Shown here: positions 26,196-35,719 of the stretch, piece by piece | How the letters are laid out: every line of letters starts with the position of its first letter | How positions within the stretch are numbered: the first letter of the stretch is position 1 | Assembly: GCF_900155685.1 (NCBI RefSeq) | Contig: NZ_LT732548.1 | Coordinates: 4,321,492-4,385,491, forward strand | Direction of reading: 5' to 3' | Source: Paenibacillus bouchesdurhonensis | GTDB lineage: Bacteria; Bacillota; Bacilli; Paenibacillales; Paenibacillaceae | DNA: 64,000 nucleotides | Notes under the pieces: generated by a model | Seen by the model: only the letters and a program-made list of their open reading frames with translations | The model's database searches: none | What the model was told of the DNA's origin: nothing | Translations under genes and position numbers: made by a program

Positions 26196-28544
26196 GTGAG
26201 ACCATTAAGTTTCTTGAGTAAACTGACTATTTTCGCCTTTGTGATCGGTACGCTTCCCGTCTTGTTCATCGGTTCATTCTCATATTTGACATCTTCAAAC
26301 GAAATCCAAAAAAATGTGAACAAAAGTAAAATGGAACTTATCCTGCAAATCAACTCCAATGTAGAGCATAAATTAACAACAGTCAATCAAACTTTAAACC
26401 AAGTTGTCAACTCCAGTGTATTAAAAAGAGCACTCGACAACCCGCTAAATGAGAGCGATTTCATTTTGTATAACGACTTAAGAAACGAAATCCGCAACAT
26501 GCAATCTTTTGATACGAAACTGGAGGACGTCGTTTTATTAAACCAGCGAAAGAACTGGATGATTAAAAACTCCGGATTGTATCGACTGGATCAATATAAA
26601 AATTATGAGCAGCTTACGAATCTGATTAACACCTCGGATAATACGTCATGGGTATTAACTCCCTCCGCTTGGTTCTATAGCGAGGAGAGCCTGAATGTCA
26701 CGGATTGCAATTACAGCATAAGTCTGATTAAGAGGCTTCCTACTTCCAAGCTGCATAAATACGGGCTTGCCATGGCGAATATACCGGCCTGTAGTTTAAG
26801 TGATTTTATCAACTCGGAAATAGAGCCTTTTGACAGCATTATGATTCTCGATGAGCATCACCGAGTCCTTCTTCACCCAGATAAAACGATGATTGGCAAA
26901 CCTATAAGTGAAAGTGGATTCACTGAAATGCCGGTAATTACCGATTCTCCCACGTCTTCAGGCCAATTCAAGACGCTGATCGATAAAAAAGATTATGCGG
27001 TCACCTACTTGAAATCGCAAATGAATGGCTGGGTCTATTTGTCGGTAACGTCCATCGAGAGCATGACCAAAGAATCGAATAAAATCGGCGCGTATACATT
27101 GTACGTCTGTTTAATTATGCTGCTGCTGTCTATTCTGACCGCTTTGATCGGTTCGCGCCGCATGTATTCGCCGATTGAAAGATTGCTTAATCAAATGGGA
27201 CAACGAAAAGCAGACATTAAAATAAAACATTCCAATGAATTTCAACTGATCGGTGAGCATGTCCACCATCTGTTCCAATCGAAATCGCAGCTCGAGAAGG
27301 AAGTTCGCCAGCATATTCAGCAGGTGCGGACATTTTTCCTGATCAAGGCGTTCAATGGACATCTCAAAAAGAGGGAGTTCATCGAAGAGCTTGAGCAGTT
27401 CGGTTACTTGACTCAAGTCGAAGAGTGGCGAACGATGGCCGTATTTACCCTATCTATCGATTTCTGCGACGATTCGGCCTATGAGAAGAAGGATCTAAAC
27501 CTGTTATTATTTGCCGCCCATAATATGATTGAGGAGTTGGTCTCCCCTGAGCAGCGGCTTGCCCCGGTCATAATTGATCAAACTGTCGTTACACTGATCG
27601 GCAGTACGGATGCGGATGAGGTGTCTTTTCACAAAACGCTCTATTCGCTAACGGAAAATCTACAACAGGAGATCAACAATTATTTGAAGCTGCAGGTCAG
27701 CATCGGCCTGAGCCTGCCGTTCCAAACCGTGCATAGAATTTCAACCGCTTACCGGGAGAGTCTGGAAGCGTTGAAGCATCGGATCAAGCTCGGCAAAGGG
27801 GTAATTATTCAATATGAGAACATTAACTCTGGCAAGCATTATTTGAATTTAAACTATCCGACGCATAAAGAAAATGACTTGATGGACGCGATCAAGCTGG
27901 CGGAAACCGATAAAGCGAAAGAACTTGTACGCCAATTATTTAAGTCTATCTTCGGACTGGAGCTTACTCCGCAGGAATATCAAATTCCTCTGACTCGTTT
28001 GCTTAATAATTTGCTAATTATGATGCAGGAATCGGGAATCAGCCTGAACCAAATTTATCATGCAAATGGCTCTTTGTTCGAAGAGATGCTTGACCTGCAT
28101 ACGGTTGCGGAGATCGAGGACTGGTTCTGGAGCGTAGTCATCCATCCCATGATCAAAATATTTAACAGCAGGCAAAATGCCCAATATCATAACATTTCCG
28201 AGAAGATCATCGATTTGGTACAAAATTATTACGATACGGATCTTACGCTGGAGGAGTGCGCTTCAAGACTTCATTACAACGCAAACTATATCAGCAGCAT
28301 CTTCCGTAAGGAAACGCAGTATAATTTCAGTGAATATCTAACGATGTATCGGTTCAAAATGGCAAAGAAATGGCTGGAAGAGACAGATATGCCGATCAAG
28401 GATATCGCCGCCAAGCTAAGATATAACAATTCGCAGAACTTTATAAGATCGTTCCGCAAGCTTGAAGGGATGACCCCGGGCCAATATCGGGAATGCCATG
28501 CTGTGTCCAAGAAGTCGAATTCAGGGTTTGACCAGACGCTGTAA
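26196..28544 (+). CDS. Membrane-bound AraC regulator with extracellular sensor (YesS/YtdP like)
   Basis: 782 residues from the GTG at 26196, chosen because GAGGTG lies 9 bases before it and the protein then opens with RPLSFLSKLTIF, usual in this group; an ATG at 26148 lacks a site. Membrane segments lie at about residues 9-31 and 298-320, enclosing a large extracytoplasmic Cache-like sensor. A cytoplasmic linker region leads to the AraC double helix-turn-helix at about 667-765 (LEECASRLHYNANYISSIFR; AAKLRYNNSQNFIRSFRKLE; TPGQYR). Divergent from the pectin transporter operon, it is the obvious candidate activator, sensing pectic sugar directly or through a binding protein. Confidence 0.87.
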   Translation: MRPLSFLSKLTIFAFVIGTLPVLFIGSFSYLTSSNEIQKNVNKSKMELILQINSNVEHKLTTVNQTLNQVVNSSVLKRALDNPLNESDFILYNDLRNEIRNMQSFDTKLEDVVLLNQRKNWMIKNSGLYRLDQYKNYEQLTNLINTSDNTSWVLTPSAWFYSEESLNVTDCNYSISLIKRLPTSKLHKYGLAMANIPACSLSDFINSEIEPFDSIMILDEHHRVLLHPDKTMIGKPISESGFTEMPVITDSPTSSGQFKTLIDKKDYAVTYLKSQMNGWVYLSVTSIESMTKESNKIGAYTLYVCLIMLLLSILTALIGSRRMYSPIERLLNQMGQRKADIKIKHSNEFQLIGEHVHHLFQSKSQLEKEVRQHIQQVRTFFLIKAFNGHLKKREFIEELEQFGYLTQVEEWRTMAVFTLSIDFCDDSAYEKKDLNLLLFAAHNMIEELVSPEQRLAPVIIDQTVVTLIGSTDADEVSFHKTLYSLTENLQQEINNYLKLQVSIGLSLPFQTVHRISTAYRESLEALKHRIKLGKGVIIQYENINSGKHYLNLNYPTHKENDLMDAIKLAETDKAKELVRQLFKSIFGLELTPQEYQIPLTRLLNNLLIMMQESGISLNQIYHANGSLFEEMLDLHTVAEIEDWFWSVVIHPMIKIFNSRQNAQYHNISEKIIDLVQNYYDTDLTLEECASRLHYNANYISSIFRKETQYNFSEYLTMYRFKMAKKWLEETDMPIKDIAAKLRYNNSQNFIRSFRKLEGMTPGQYRECHAVSKKSNSGFDQTL

Positions 28545-28560
28545 CGTTCATATTTTTTTC

Positions 28561-28625
28561 ACGTGTGCATAACATAAAACGCTTGATTTATCAGGTGTTA
28601 GGTTATACAATGAAATCGTTAACAA
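28561..28625. promoter_or_regulatory. Candidate operators before the LacI-type gene
   Basis: ACGTGTGCATAA at 28561-28572 and CGTTAACAA at 28617-28625. Both patterns recur fused at 29726-29743 before uxaB, the first with one mismatch and the second as its reverse complement TTGTTAACG. This fits autoregulation by the LacI-type protein. Confidence 0.45.
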
Positions 28626-28653
28626 TTATTGAGATTCAAAATAGTGAGGTTCT

Positions 28654-29649
28654 ATGATAACGATTAAAGATATTGCACGTGTCGCTGGTGTATCCCATAC
28701 AACGGTCTCCCGGGCGCTCAACGGCAATCCGCTGATTAAGAAGGAGACAAGGGATCGCATTGAGAGAATCGCCGCTGAACTAAATTATGTGCCGAATTAC
28801 AATGCCAAGAGCCTGGTGATGAAGAAGTCTTATACGATCGGTTTATTCTTCTCCAGTATCGATCAGGGAACTTCAGCCAGCTTTCTCGTGGAGGTCATCA
28901 AAGGAATCAACCATGTGCTTGATGAAAACTACAACCTGTCTGTAAACGGGATCGATAGCATCCACAATCTGGACAATATCATCCCCCAACGCTTTGACGG
29001 CATTCTTGTGATGAGCCAAAGCGATGCAGACAACGCTTTTATCTATCACGTGAAGAAGATGGGAATTCCTTTGGTCGTTCTGAATCGACAGTTGGAAGAT
29101 CCGAGCATTATGAACGTCATCGCGAACGACCGCGAAGGGGTCAAGGAAGCTATCGATCATGCGATTTCCCAAGGTCACCGCAAGCTTGCCATGATTGAAG
29201 GCAAAACAGGCTTCAAGTCCTCTACCGAGCGTAAACAAGGCTTTCTGGACAGCATGCTGGGGAATGGCCTGCCGTTGACTTCGGATTATTTCGTTATCGG
29301 CGACTACAGCATTGAGAGCGGCTATACGGCGATGTCCCAATTGTTAGCTCTGCCTGATCCGCCTTCCCTCGTCTTTTGCAGTAATGATGATATGGCGATC
29401 GGTGCAATGAATGCTTGCTTTGCAGAGGCTGTGGCTATCCCCACTCAATTGTCCCTCATCGGTTTCGATGATATCGTCTTTGCCCGCTATACGAATCCTG
29501 CACTGACGACAGTTCGCAGACCGATTGCAGATATAAGCGAGCTCGGAACCTTGAAGCTGATTGAGCTAATGCAGCAGCCGGATCGCAAGCCGGAGCAATT
29601 ATTCGTCAAGACGGCCCTAATGGTTCGTCAAACCGTAGCTCAAATTTAA
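28654..29649 (+). CDS. LacI-family repressor, probable uronate regulator
   Basis: 331 residues. N-terminal LacI headpiece (TIKDIARVAGVSHTTVSRAL) and hinge (NYVPNYNAKSL), then a periplasmic-binding-protein-like effector domain ending with LTTVRRPIADISELG. GAGGTT precedes the ATG. It stands directly before the uxaB-uxaA-uxaC operon in the same direction, separated by a terminator, and shared motifs occur before both. By analogy with ExuR and KdgR of Bacillus it should respond to a galacturonate or 2-keto-3-deoxygluconate signal; which one is not visible. Confidence 0.82.
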   Translation: MITIKDIARVAGVSHTTVSRALNGNPLIKKETRDRIERIAAELNYVPNYNAKSLVMKKSYTIGLFFSSIDQGTSASFLVEVIKGINHVLDENYNLSVNGIDSIHNLDNIIPQRFDGILVMSQSDADNAFIYHVKKMGIPLVVLNRQLEDPSIMNVIANDREGVKEAIDHAISQGHRKLAMIEGKTGFKSSTERKQGFLDSMLGNGLPLTSDYFVIGDYSIESGYTAMSQLLALPDPPSLVFCSNDDMAIGAMNACFAEAVAIPTQLSLIGFDDIVFARYTNPALTTVRRPIADISELGTLKLIELMQQPDRKPEQLFVKTALMVRQTVAQI

Positions 29650-29689
29650 ACTTTTCATTCTAGCGTCCCAGCAACAACACCTATTTATA

Positions 29690-29719
29690 TTAAAAAAAAG
29701 AGTTTTCTCTTTTTTTTAA
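29690..29719. terminator. AT-rich terminator after the LacI-type gene
   Basis: Perfect 13-bp stem (29690-29702 with 29707-29719) around a TTTT loop, made mostly of A then T, so it can work in both directions. It ends 7 bp before the uxaB operator-like sequence. Confidence 0.75.
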
Positions 29720-29725
29720 ATAAAA

Positions 29726-29743
29726 TTGTTAACGTGTGCATTA
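29726..29743. promoter_or_regulatory. Candidate operator before uxaB
   Basis: TTGTTAACGTGTGCATTA combines both sequence elements seen before the LacI-type gene (28561 and 28617). It lies 36 bp before the uxaB start. Confidence 0.5.
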
Positions 29744-29778
29744 TGACGTTAATCACAAAAAGGAGACAGCGATCCAAT

Positions 29779-31191
29779 ATGACACAACCACAACTTTCCA
29801 GAACGACCTTTCCAGACTTGCCCATTTACCCTGAGAAAATGATTCAATTCGGCGAAGGCAACTTCATGCGCGCTTTCGTGGACTGGCAGCTGCAGCAAAT
29901 GAACAATAAGGGGCTGTTTCAAGGCAGCGCTGTTCTGGTGCAGCCGATCGAGCAAGGCCTCGGCGACATGCTGGCCAAGCAGGATTATCTGTATACGGTG
30001 CTGCTAAACGGCATCATGCAGCAGCAAACGGTCAATGACCATGAGATCATCACCAGCGTCAGCCGTGTCATCAATCCTTATTCCGATTACGAAGGCTATC
30101 TCGCATTGGCGGAAAACGATGAGCTTGAATTCATTACATCCAATACTACGGAGGCCGGGATCGCCTATCGTCCTGAAGACCGCCTTGCCGACGCTCCGCC
30201 AAAGAGCTTCCCTGGAAAATTGACGGCGCTGCTTCACAAACGTTTTCAGTTAGGCAAAAAGGGATTTACCATTATCCCTTGCGAACTGATCGACCGCAAC
30301 GGCGAAAAGCTGAAAGAAGTCGTACTGCAATACGCGAACGATTGGCAGCTCGGCGAAGCATTCATACAGTGGCTTGAGCAAGAGAATACCTTCTGCTGCA
30401 GCTTGGTTGACCGTATCGTTCCAGGCTACCCGCGTGACAAAGCACAAGCTTTGGCAGAGGAATTGGGCTATCTGGATAATTTGATGGTTACCGCAGAGCC
30501 TTTTCTATTCTGGGTTATCGAAGGGCCAGCCTCCCTCTCCGAGCGTCTGCCGTTGGCCAAAGCGGGATTGAACGTCGTTGTCACGGAGGATATGACACCC
30601 TACCGTGAGCGTAAGGTTCATCTGCTGAACGGCCCTCATACCGCAATGGTGCCTCTAGCTTTATTAGCCGGATTGGAAACGGTGGAGGATGTCATGAATG
30701 ACGCTACTTACTCCGTATTCGTGAGGAATTTGATCGAGGAAGAGCTAATCCCTATGCTCGACCTGCCAAAAGAAGAATTGCAATCCTACGCGGAAGCTGT
30801 TCAGGAACGTTTTAAAAACCCGTTTATCCGTCATGAGCTGACTTCGATTTCATTAAATAGCATTTCTAAGTTCAAAACGAGATTATTGCCTGTTTTGCTT
30901 CGTTATCAGCAGGAAAAAGGAGAACTGCCTAAGCTTACTACTCTATCCTTTGCCGCCTTGCTGCTCAGCTACCGCGGCGACAAGATCGAACGCCAGGACG
31001 GCGCCGAAGTAATTGCCGTATTTGATGAAGCCTGGAGCCGTCCTGACGAATTCGTGGCAACGATTCTGAAGGATGCAAGCTTATGGGGCGAAGATTTGAC
31101 CGAGGTTCCGGATCTCGTGCAAGCGATCGAAGGTTATTTGCAGCAGCTAGAGGCATCTGGCAGCCGCACTGCTCTACAACAATTGATTTAG
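29779..31191 (+). CDS. uxaB: Tagaturonate reductase
   Basis: 470 residues from the ATG at 29779, with AAGGAG about 13 bases upstream. Long-chain polyol dehydrogenase family: NAD-binding GEGNFMR at 25-31, EGPASLSERLP in the middle and the catalytic Lys-Asn-His pattern in ERKVHLLNGPHTAM. The enzyme reduces D-tagaturonate to D-altronate with NADH in galacturonate breakdown. First gene of a six-gene operon. D-tagaturonate can arrive from galacturonate through UxaC and, in this organism, probably also from L-galactonate through the LgoD-like enzyme at 10750-11772. Confidence 0.92.
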   Translation: MTQPQLSRTTFPDLPIYPEKMIQFGEGNFMRAFVDWQLQQMNNKGLFQGSAVLVQPIEQGLGDMLAKQDYLYTVLLNGIMQQQTVNDHEIITSVSRVINPYSDYEGYLALAENDELEFITSNTTEAGIAYRPEDRLADAPPKSFPGKLTALLHKRFQLGKKGFTIIPCELIDRNGEKLKEVVLQYANDWQLGEAFIQWLEQENTFCCSLVDRIVPGYPRDKAQALAEELGYLDNLMVTAEPFLFWVIEGPASLSERLPLAKAGLNVVVTEDMTPYRERKVHLLNGPHTAMVPLALLAGLETVEDVMNDATYSVFVRNLIEEELIPMLDLPKEELQSYAEAVQERFKNPFIRHELTSISLNSISKFKTRLLPVLLRYQQEKGELPKLTTLSFAALLLSYRGDKIERQDGAEVIAVFDEAWSRPDEFVATILKDASLWGEDLTEVPDLVQAIEGYLQQLEASGSRTALQQLI

Positions 31192-31204
31192 GAGTGATGA
31201 TACT

Positions 31205-32692
31205 ATGCAAAGACTAACGAAGATGAATCCCCGCGATACCGTAGCCGTGGCTTTAAGGCCGATTAACGCAGGGGAAGAGCTGAATTTCGAGAATGAGATT
31301 CTAAAAGCATTAGAGGATATTCCCCAAGGCCATAAAATCGCCTTAACCAACTTCGGGCCCAACGATGTCGTAACCAAATACGGTTATCCTATCGGGCATG
31401 CCACCTCCGCGATTCAACGCGGCGGATGGGTGCATACGCATAATTTGGCGACGAACCTCGAGGGCGAGGAGGAATATGAATATGTTCCCGATCTCCATCC
31501 GGTAACGTACCCTAAACGTGATTTGACCTTCCAAGGTTATCGCCGCAAAAACGGAAAAGTCGGCATCCGTAACGATCTCTTCATCGTTCCTACTGTAGGG
31601 TGCGTCAATGGGGTTGCCGAGTTAATGATTAAGGAATTCAAGGCGATCCACCCTGATCTGGGTACCTTTGATAATATTACCGTGCTGAAGCATCCCTACG
31701 GCTGCTCACAGCTCGGGGATGACCACCGCATGACGCGCAGCATTCTGATGGATGCGGTCAATCATCCGAACGCTGGCGGCGTGCTCGTCTTCGGCTTAGG
31801 CTGCGAGAACAATATTGTTGCTGAATTCCGCAGCATGCTGGGCGAACACGACGAAGAGCGCGTGAAGTTTCTCGTGGCGCAGGAAGTCGGAAACGAAGTC
31901 GAAGCCGGCTTGGCCTTACTGGAAGAGCTCTATCATGCAGCACAAAACGATCGCCGGGAACCCGTTCCGGTCAGCGAGCTGAACGTCGGCCTGAAATGCG
32001 GAGGATCTGACGGATTCTCAGGTATTACGGCGAACCCGCTGCTGGGAGCCTTCTCTGACTTCTTGATCTCCCAGGGCGGAACCTCCGTTTTGACGGAAGT
32101 TCCCGAAATGTTCGGCGCGGAGAAAATGCTCATGGCTCGTGCGGAAAACGAAGAGGTATTCGAGGACATCGTACACTTGATCAACGACTTCAAGCAGTAC
32201 TTCCTGTCCCACGGAGAATCAGTCTACGAGAATCCTTCGCCGGGCAACAAAGCCGGTGGCATCAGTACTCTTGAGGATAAATCGCTTGGCTGTACTCAGA
32301 AGGCCGGAACTGCTGCGGTCGTCGATGTATTGCAGTACGGAGAGAAGCTTCGCAAAAAAGGGCTGAGCCTTCTGCAAGCACCGGGTAATGACCTTGTAGC
32401 ATCCTCCGCGTTAGCTGCATCCGATTGCCATTTAGTCCTGTTTACGACAGGCCGAGGAACGCCATTCGGCAGCTTCGTACCAACGGTCAAAATCGCTACG
32501 AACAATGATATATATAACAACAAAAAGCATTGGATGGATTTCAACGCCGGCCCTCTGCTCGATACGCCGATGGATCAGGTTCTTGAGGAATTTATCGATT
32601 ATGTGATCTCCGTAGCCAACGGCCAGCAAACCCGCAATGAGCAGAATGAAGTTCGCGAGCTGGCGATCTTCAAGACTGGAGTTACTCTCTAG
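31205..32692 (+). CDS. uxaA: Altronate dehydratase
   Basis: 495 residues, the fused form with an N-terminal SAF domain (residues 1-100) and the large GD_AH domain. Conserved blocks: GKVGIRND, PTVGCVNGVAE, HPYGCSQLGDDH and GLKCGGSDGFSG, which include the iron-binding cysteines. It removes water from D-altronate to give 2-keto-3-deoxy-D-gluconate. Ribosome site TAGGAGTGATG; 13 bp after uxaB. The kinase and aldolase that finish the pathway (KdgK, KdgA) are not in the window. Confidence 0.92.
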   Translation: MQRLTKMNPRDTVAVALRPINAGEELNFENEILKALEDIPQGHKIALTNFGPNDVVTKYGYPIGHATSAIQRGGWVHTHNLATNLEGEEEYEYVPDLHPVTYPKRDLTFQGYRRKNGKVGIRNDLFIVPTVGCVNGVAELMIKEFKAIHPDLGTFDNITVLKHPYGCSQLGDDHRMTRSILMDAVNHPNAGGVLVFGLGCENNIVAEFRSMLGEHDEERVKFLVAQEVGNEVEAGLALLEELYHAAQNDRREPVPVSELNVGLKCGGSDGFSGITANPLLGAFSDFLISQGGTSVLTEVPEMFGAEKMLMARAENEEVFEDIVHLINDFKQYFLSHGESVYENPSPGNKAGGISTLEDKSLGCTQKAGTAAVVDVLQYGEKLRKKGLSLLQAPGNDLVASSALAASDCHLVLFTTGRGTPFGSFVPTVKIATNNDIYNNKKHWMDFNAGPLLDTPMDQVLEEFIDYVISVANGQQTRNEQNEVRELAIFKTGVTL

Positions 32693-32724
32693 GCTATCGA
32701 ATAATTATAAAGGAGCTAAGCGGC

Positions 32725-34125
32725 ATGTTTCTAAACGACAACTTCCTATTAACGACAGATATGGCCGAGTCCCTATTCCATGACTACGCCGACAATATGC
32801 CTATTATCGACTATCATTGCCATCTTGATCCAAAGGAAATCTACGAGAATAGAAATTTTAAGAATATTACCGAAGCGTGGCTGTACGGGGATCATTACAA
32901 ATGGCGCTTGATGCGTGCAAACGGTGTGCCGGAATCCCACATCACCGGAGATGCCTCCGACTATGACAAATTTCTGGCCTGGGCAAGAACGGTGCCTAAA
33001 ACGATCGGCAATCCGCTGTTCAGTTGGACTCATTTAGAGCTTCGCCGTTTCTTCGGCATCGATGAGCTGTTGAACGAAGAGTCTGCACCGCGCATATGGG
33101 AGATAGCGAACAAAAAGCTCGCTTCCCCGGATTTCCGGCGCCGCAGTCTCATCAAAACCTCCAAAGTGAAGATCATTTGTACGACCGATGATCCTGTGGA
33201 CTCCCTGGAATATCACCAGGCACTGCTTAAAGAGGAGCAGGACTTTCATGTGTTCCCAACCTTCCGGCCGGATAAGGCGCTTAACATTGATGCGCCGGGC
33301 TTTAAAGATTGGATTGGACGTTTGGGAGAGGCTGCCGGCAGTTCCGTAACCTCATATGCGGAGCTGGTAGACGCGCTTAAGAATCGCGTGCAGTTCTTCC
33401 ATCAGCACGGGTGCCGTCTATCGGATCATGCCCTCGATGTGCTTCGTTACCAAGCCGGGGATGCCAATACGGTGGAACGGATTTTTGCGAAAAGGCTGGC
33501 CGGGGACGATCTTTCCCAGGAGGAAATAACAGTCTATCGCACCGAGCTTCTATCCGCATTGATTGGCATGTATCATGAGATGGACTGGACGATGCAGCTT
33601 CACATACACGCCTACAGAAACAACAATACGCCGATGTTCAACAAGCTTGGGCCTGACACCGGTTATGACGGAATCAATGACCTGTCGCTGACCGAATCGC
33701 TCTCGCAATTGCTGGATCGTGCGGAAAGCACCAAGGGTTTGCCGAAGACGATTCTGTATTCCCTGAATCCGAACGACTACCCGGCCATCCTGGCTTTGAT
33801 GGGCTGTTATCAGAAGGATACCCCGGGCAAGCTGCAGTTGGGATCGGGCTGGTGGTATAACGATACTCGCAGCGGAATGCGCCATCAGCTCACGATGTTT
33901 GCCGACAACAGCGTACTGGCCAATTTCGTTGGAATGCTGACGGATTCACGCAGCTTCCTCTCCTATACGCGCCACGAATATTTCCGCCGCGTCTTGTGCG
34001 AGCTGATCGGGGAATGGGTAGAACGCGGCGAAGCTCCGAACGATGTTGTACTGCTCGGAAAACTGGTCGAAGACATTTCTTATAACAACGCAGCAAACTA
34101 CTTTGGCTTCAGCACTGGCCAGTAA
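32725..34125 (+). CDS. uxaC: Uronate isomerase
   Basis: 466 residues, the normal size for this amidohydrolase-superfamily TIM barrel. The metal pair H31 and H33 lies in DYHCHLDP; SWTHLELRRFFG, TTDDPVDSLEYH, MDWTMQLHIHAYRN and WWYNDTRSGM are further family blocks. It interconverts D-galacturonate with D-tagaturonate and D-glucuronate with D-fructuronate. AAAGGAG precedes the start. Third gene of the operon; it links galacturonate released by the GH28 and GH105 enzymes to UxaB. Confidence 0.93.
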   Translation: MFLNDNFLLTTDMAESLFHDYADNMPIIDYHCHLDPKEIYENRNFKNITEAWLYGDHYKWRLMRANGVPESHITGDASDYDKFLAWARTVPKTIGNPLFSWTHLELRRFFGIDELLNEESAPRIWEIANKKLASPDFRRRSLIKTSKVKIICTTDDPVDSLEYHQALLKEEQDFHVFPTFRPDKALNIDAPGFKDWIGRLGEAAGSSVTSYAELVDALKNRVQFFHQHGCRLSDHALDVLRYQAGDANTVERIFAKRLAGDDLSQEEITVYRTELLSALIGMYHEMDWTMQLHIHAYRNNNTPMFNKLGPDTGYDGINDLSLTESLSQLLDRAESTKGLPKTILYSLNPNDYPAILALMGCYQKDTPGKLQLGSGWWYNDTRSGMRHQLTMFADNSVLANFVGMLTDSRSFLSYTRHEYFRRVLCELIGEWVERGEAPNDVVLLGKLVEDISYNNAANYFGFSTGQ

Positions 34126-34139
34126 AGGAGACAGCGCTC

Positions 34140-35015
34140 ATGTTACTGGTTTGTGCGAACAACGAGCAGCTGACGAAAGAGGAAGGAAGGTTTCCCAAGG
34201 AAACCTCCCTCCTCTTTCTCTATCCTGCTCTGGAAGCGAACGAGGTGGAAGATAAAGAACAGAGCGGCGATAAAAAGGATATCCCCTACATGAAGCAGAA
34301 CAATGATCTAAGCCGCAAGCAGGGCGACCAAGGCCAAGGCGGAGACAAGGCCCGGCCCTTCGTGCTTGTATTGCCTGGCGGCGGCTACGAACATTTGGCC
34401 GAGCATGAAGGCGAGCCGATCGCTCGCTGGCTGAACAGCCTAGGCATTCACGCAGGGGTGCTCCATTATCAGGTTGGAGATTTTGAATTCACTTCGCTGA
34501 TTAAGGATGTGGAGGATGCTCTCCAATGGGTACGGGAAGCCCCTAAAGAATGGAGCGTCATTCCTGATCAGGTCGGGATGATCGGCTTCTCGGCAGGAGG
34601 GCATTTGGCTTCCATCGCTGCAACGACAGGCGTGGAGAAGCCGAATCTTCTACTGCTAAGCTATCCTGTCATCTCCCTGCATTCGCCACATACCCACGAA
34701 GGAAGCCGGGATCATTTTTTAGGAGCCAATCCTAATCCAGAAGTGCTTAATGCCTGGTCATCCGATCAGCAGGTTACTGCCGAGACACCTCCTACCTTCA
34801 TTTGGACGACCGCTGATGATTCCGTCGTGCCTGTAGAGAATAGCCTGCTACTTTCAGCGGCCTTATCCCGCAACAAAGTCCCTTTTGAGCTTCATGTGTT
34901 CGAGGAGGGGCGTCATGGGCTCGGCCTCTCGGACGACCATGCCCACGTTAAGCAGTGGCTAACCCTTGCCGAGAAATGGTTGGGCCAACATCACTATGTA
35001 AAGAAAGGAACTTGA
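34140..35015 (+). CDS. Alpha/beta-hydrolase, acetyl-esterase like
   Basis: 291 residues, start 14 bp after uxaC with AAAGGAGA. The BD-FAE/esterase pattern is clear: oxyanion motif LPGGGYEHL near residue 80, nucleophile Ser in GFSAGGHLAS, Asp in TTADDSVVP and His in EGRHGLGL. An unusual charged stretch rich in Lys, Asp, Gln and Gly at about residues 35-65 precedes the hydrolase core and looks like a flexible insertion. No signal peptide. In this operon, removing acetyl groups from galacturonate-containing oligomers is likely (inference). Confidence 0.78.
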   Translation: MLLVCANNEQLTKEEGRFPKETSLLFLYPALEANEVEDKEQSGDKKDIPYMKQNNDLSRKQGDQGQGGDKARPFVLVLPGGGYEHLAEHEGEPIARWLNSLGIHAGVLHYQVGDFEFTSLIKDVEDALQWVREAPKEWSVIPDQVGMIGFSAGGHLASIAATTGVEKPNLLLLSYPVISLHSPHTHEGSRDHFLGANPNPEVLNAWSSDQQVTAETPPTFIWTTADDSVVPVENSLLLSAALSRNKVPFELHVFEEGRHGLGLSDDHAHVKQWLTLAEKWLGQHHYVKKGT

Positions 35016-35719
35016 TGTTGATGAGCCATATCTTGTTTATTGCCGGGGATTCTACAGCAGCTCTCAAAGGGGCCGCCGAGAAGCCGATGACAGGCTGGGG
35101 CGAATATTTGCAGAATTATTTCCAGCCCTCCATGCGAGTGGACAACCGCGCAATTAATGGGCGCAGCACGAAGTCATTCCTAGCTGAAGGGCGGCTGGCT
35201 GCCATAGAGCAGGATTTCGGCGCGGGCGACTATTTGTTCATCCAGTTTGGGCACAATGACGGAAAAGTGGAAGATCCGAGCCGCTATGCAGATCCAAAAC
35301 AAGAATATCGCCAGAACTTGAAGCGATTCATTGATTCTGCTCGCGGGCGCGGCGGTTACCCCGTGCTGCTGACCTCGGTGAGCCGCCGCCGCCTCTTGGA
35401 AGACGGCACGCTCGACCCTTTCGCGGTAGGCGAGTATCCCTTTGCTATGAGGGAAATCTCCGCTGAGACAGGAACGCCGCTGCTTGATATTTTTGCAGCT
35501 TCGCAGCAGCTTTACCAAACCTTTGGGCTCGGCCAATCGAAGCGGCTATTTATGCACCTGCCGGAGCAGGCGCATCCGAATTATCCAGCCGGCATCACCG
35601 ACGACACCCATTTCTCGGACGAAGGAGCACAGCAAATCGCCAGGCTTGTAGCACTAGCCATCCAGCAATCCGCTGAACTATCTGCTTTACAGCAGCATTT
35701 AAAAGGAGAGATCACATGA
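35015..35719 (+). CDS. SGNH esterase, rhamnogalacturonan acetylesterase like (YesT/YesY)
   Basis: 234 residues; the start codon overlaps the previous stop (TGATG), with a second ATG at 35021 that has better spacing to GGAA. SGNH blocks: FIAGDSTAAL (Ser), GRSTKSFL (Gly region), IQFGHNDGK (Asn) and DDTHFSDEGA (Asp and His). This subgroup includes the B. subtilis YesT and YesY rhamnogalacturonan acetylesterases. With no secretion signal it would de-acetylate imported rhamnogalacturonan oligosaccharides before GH105 action. Confidence 0.85.
   Translation: MLMSHILFIAGDSTAALKGAAEKPMTGWGEYLQNYFQPSMRVDNRAINGRSTKSFLAEGRLAAIEQDFGAGDYLFIQFGHNDGKVEDPSRYADPKQEYRQNLKRFIDSARGRGGYPVLLTSVSRRRLLEDGTLDPFAVGEYPFAMREISAETGTPLLDIFAASQQLYQTFGLGQSKRLFMHLPEQAHPNYPAGITDDTHFSDEGAQQIARLVALAIQQSAELSALQQHLKGEIT

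Noticed and set aside
28568..28583. cre-like sequence ATAAAACGCTTGAT before the LacI-type gene
   Set aside because: Only the central ACGCTT agrees with the CcpA consensus; both outer ends mismatch.
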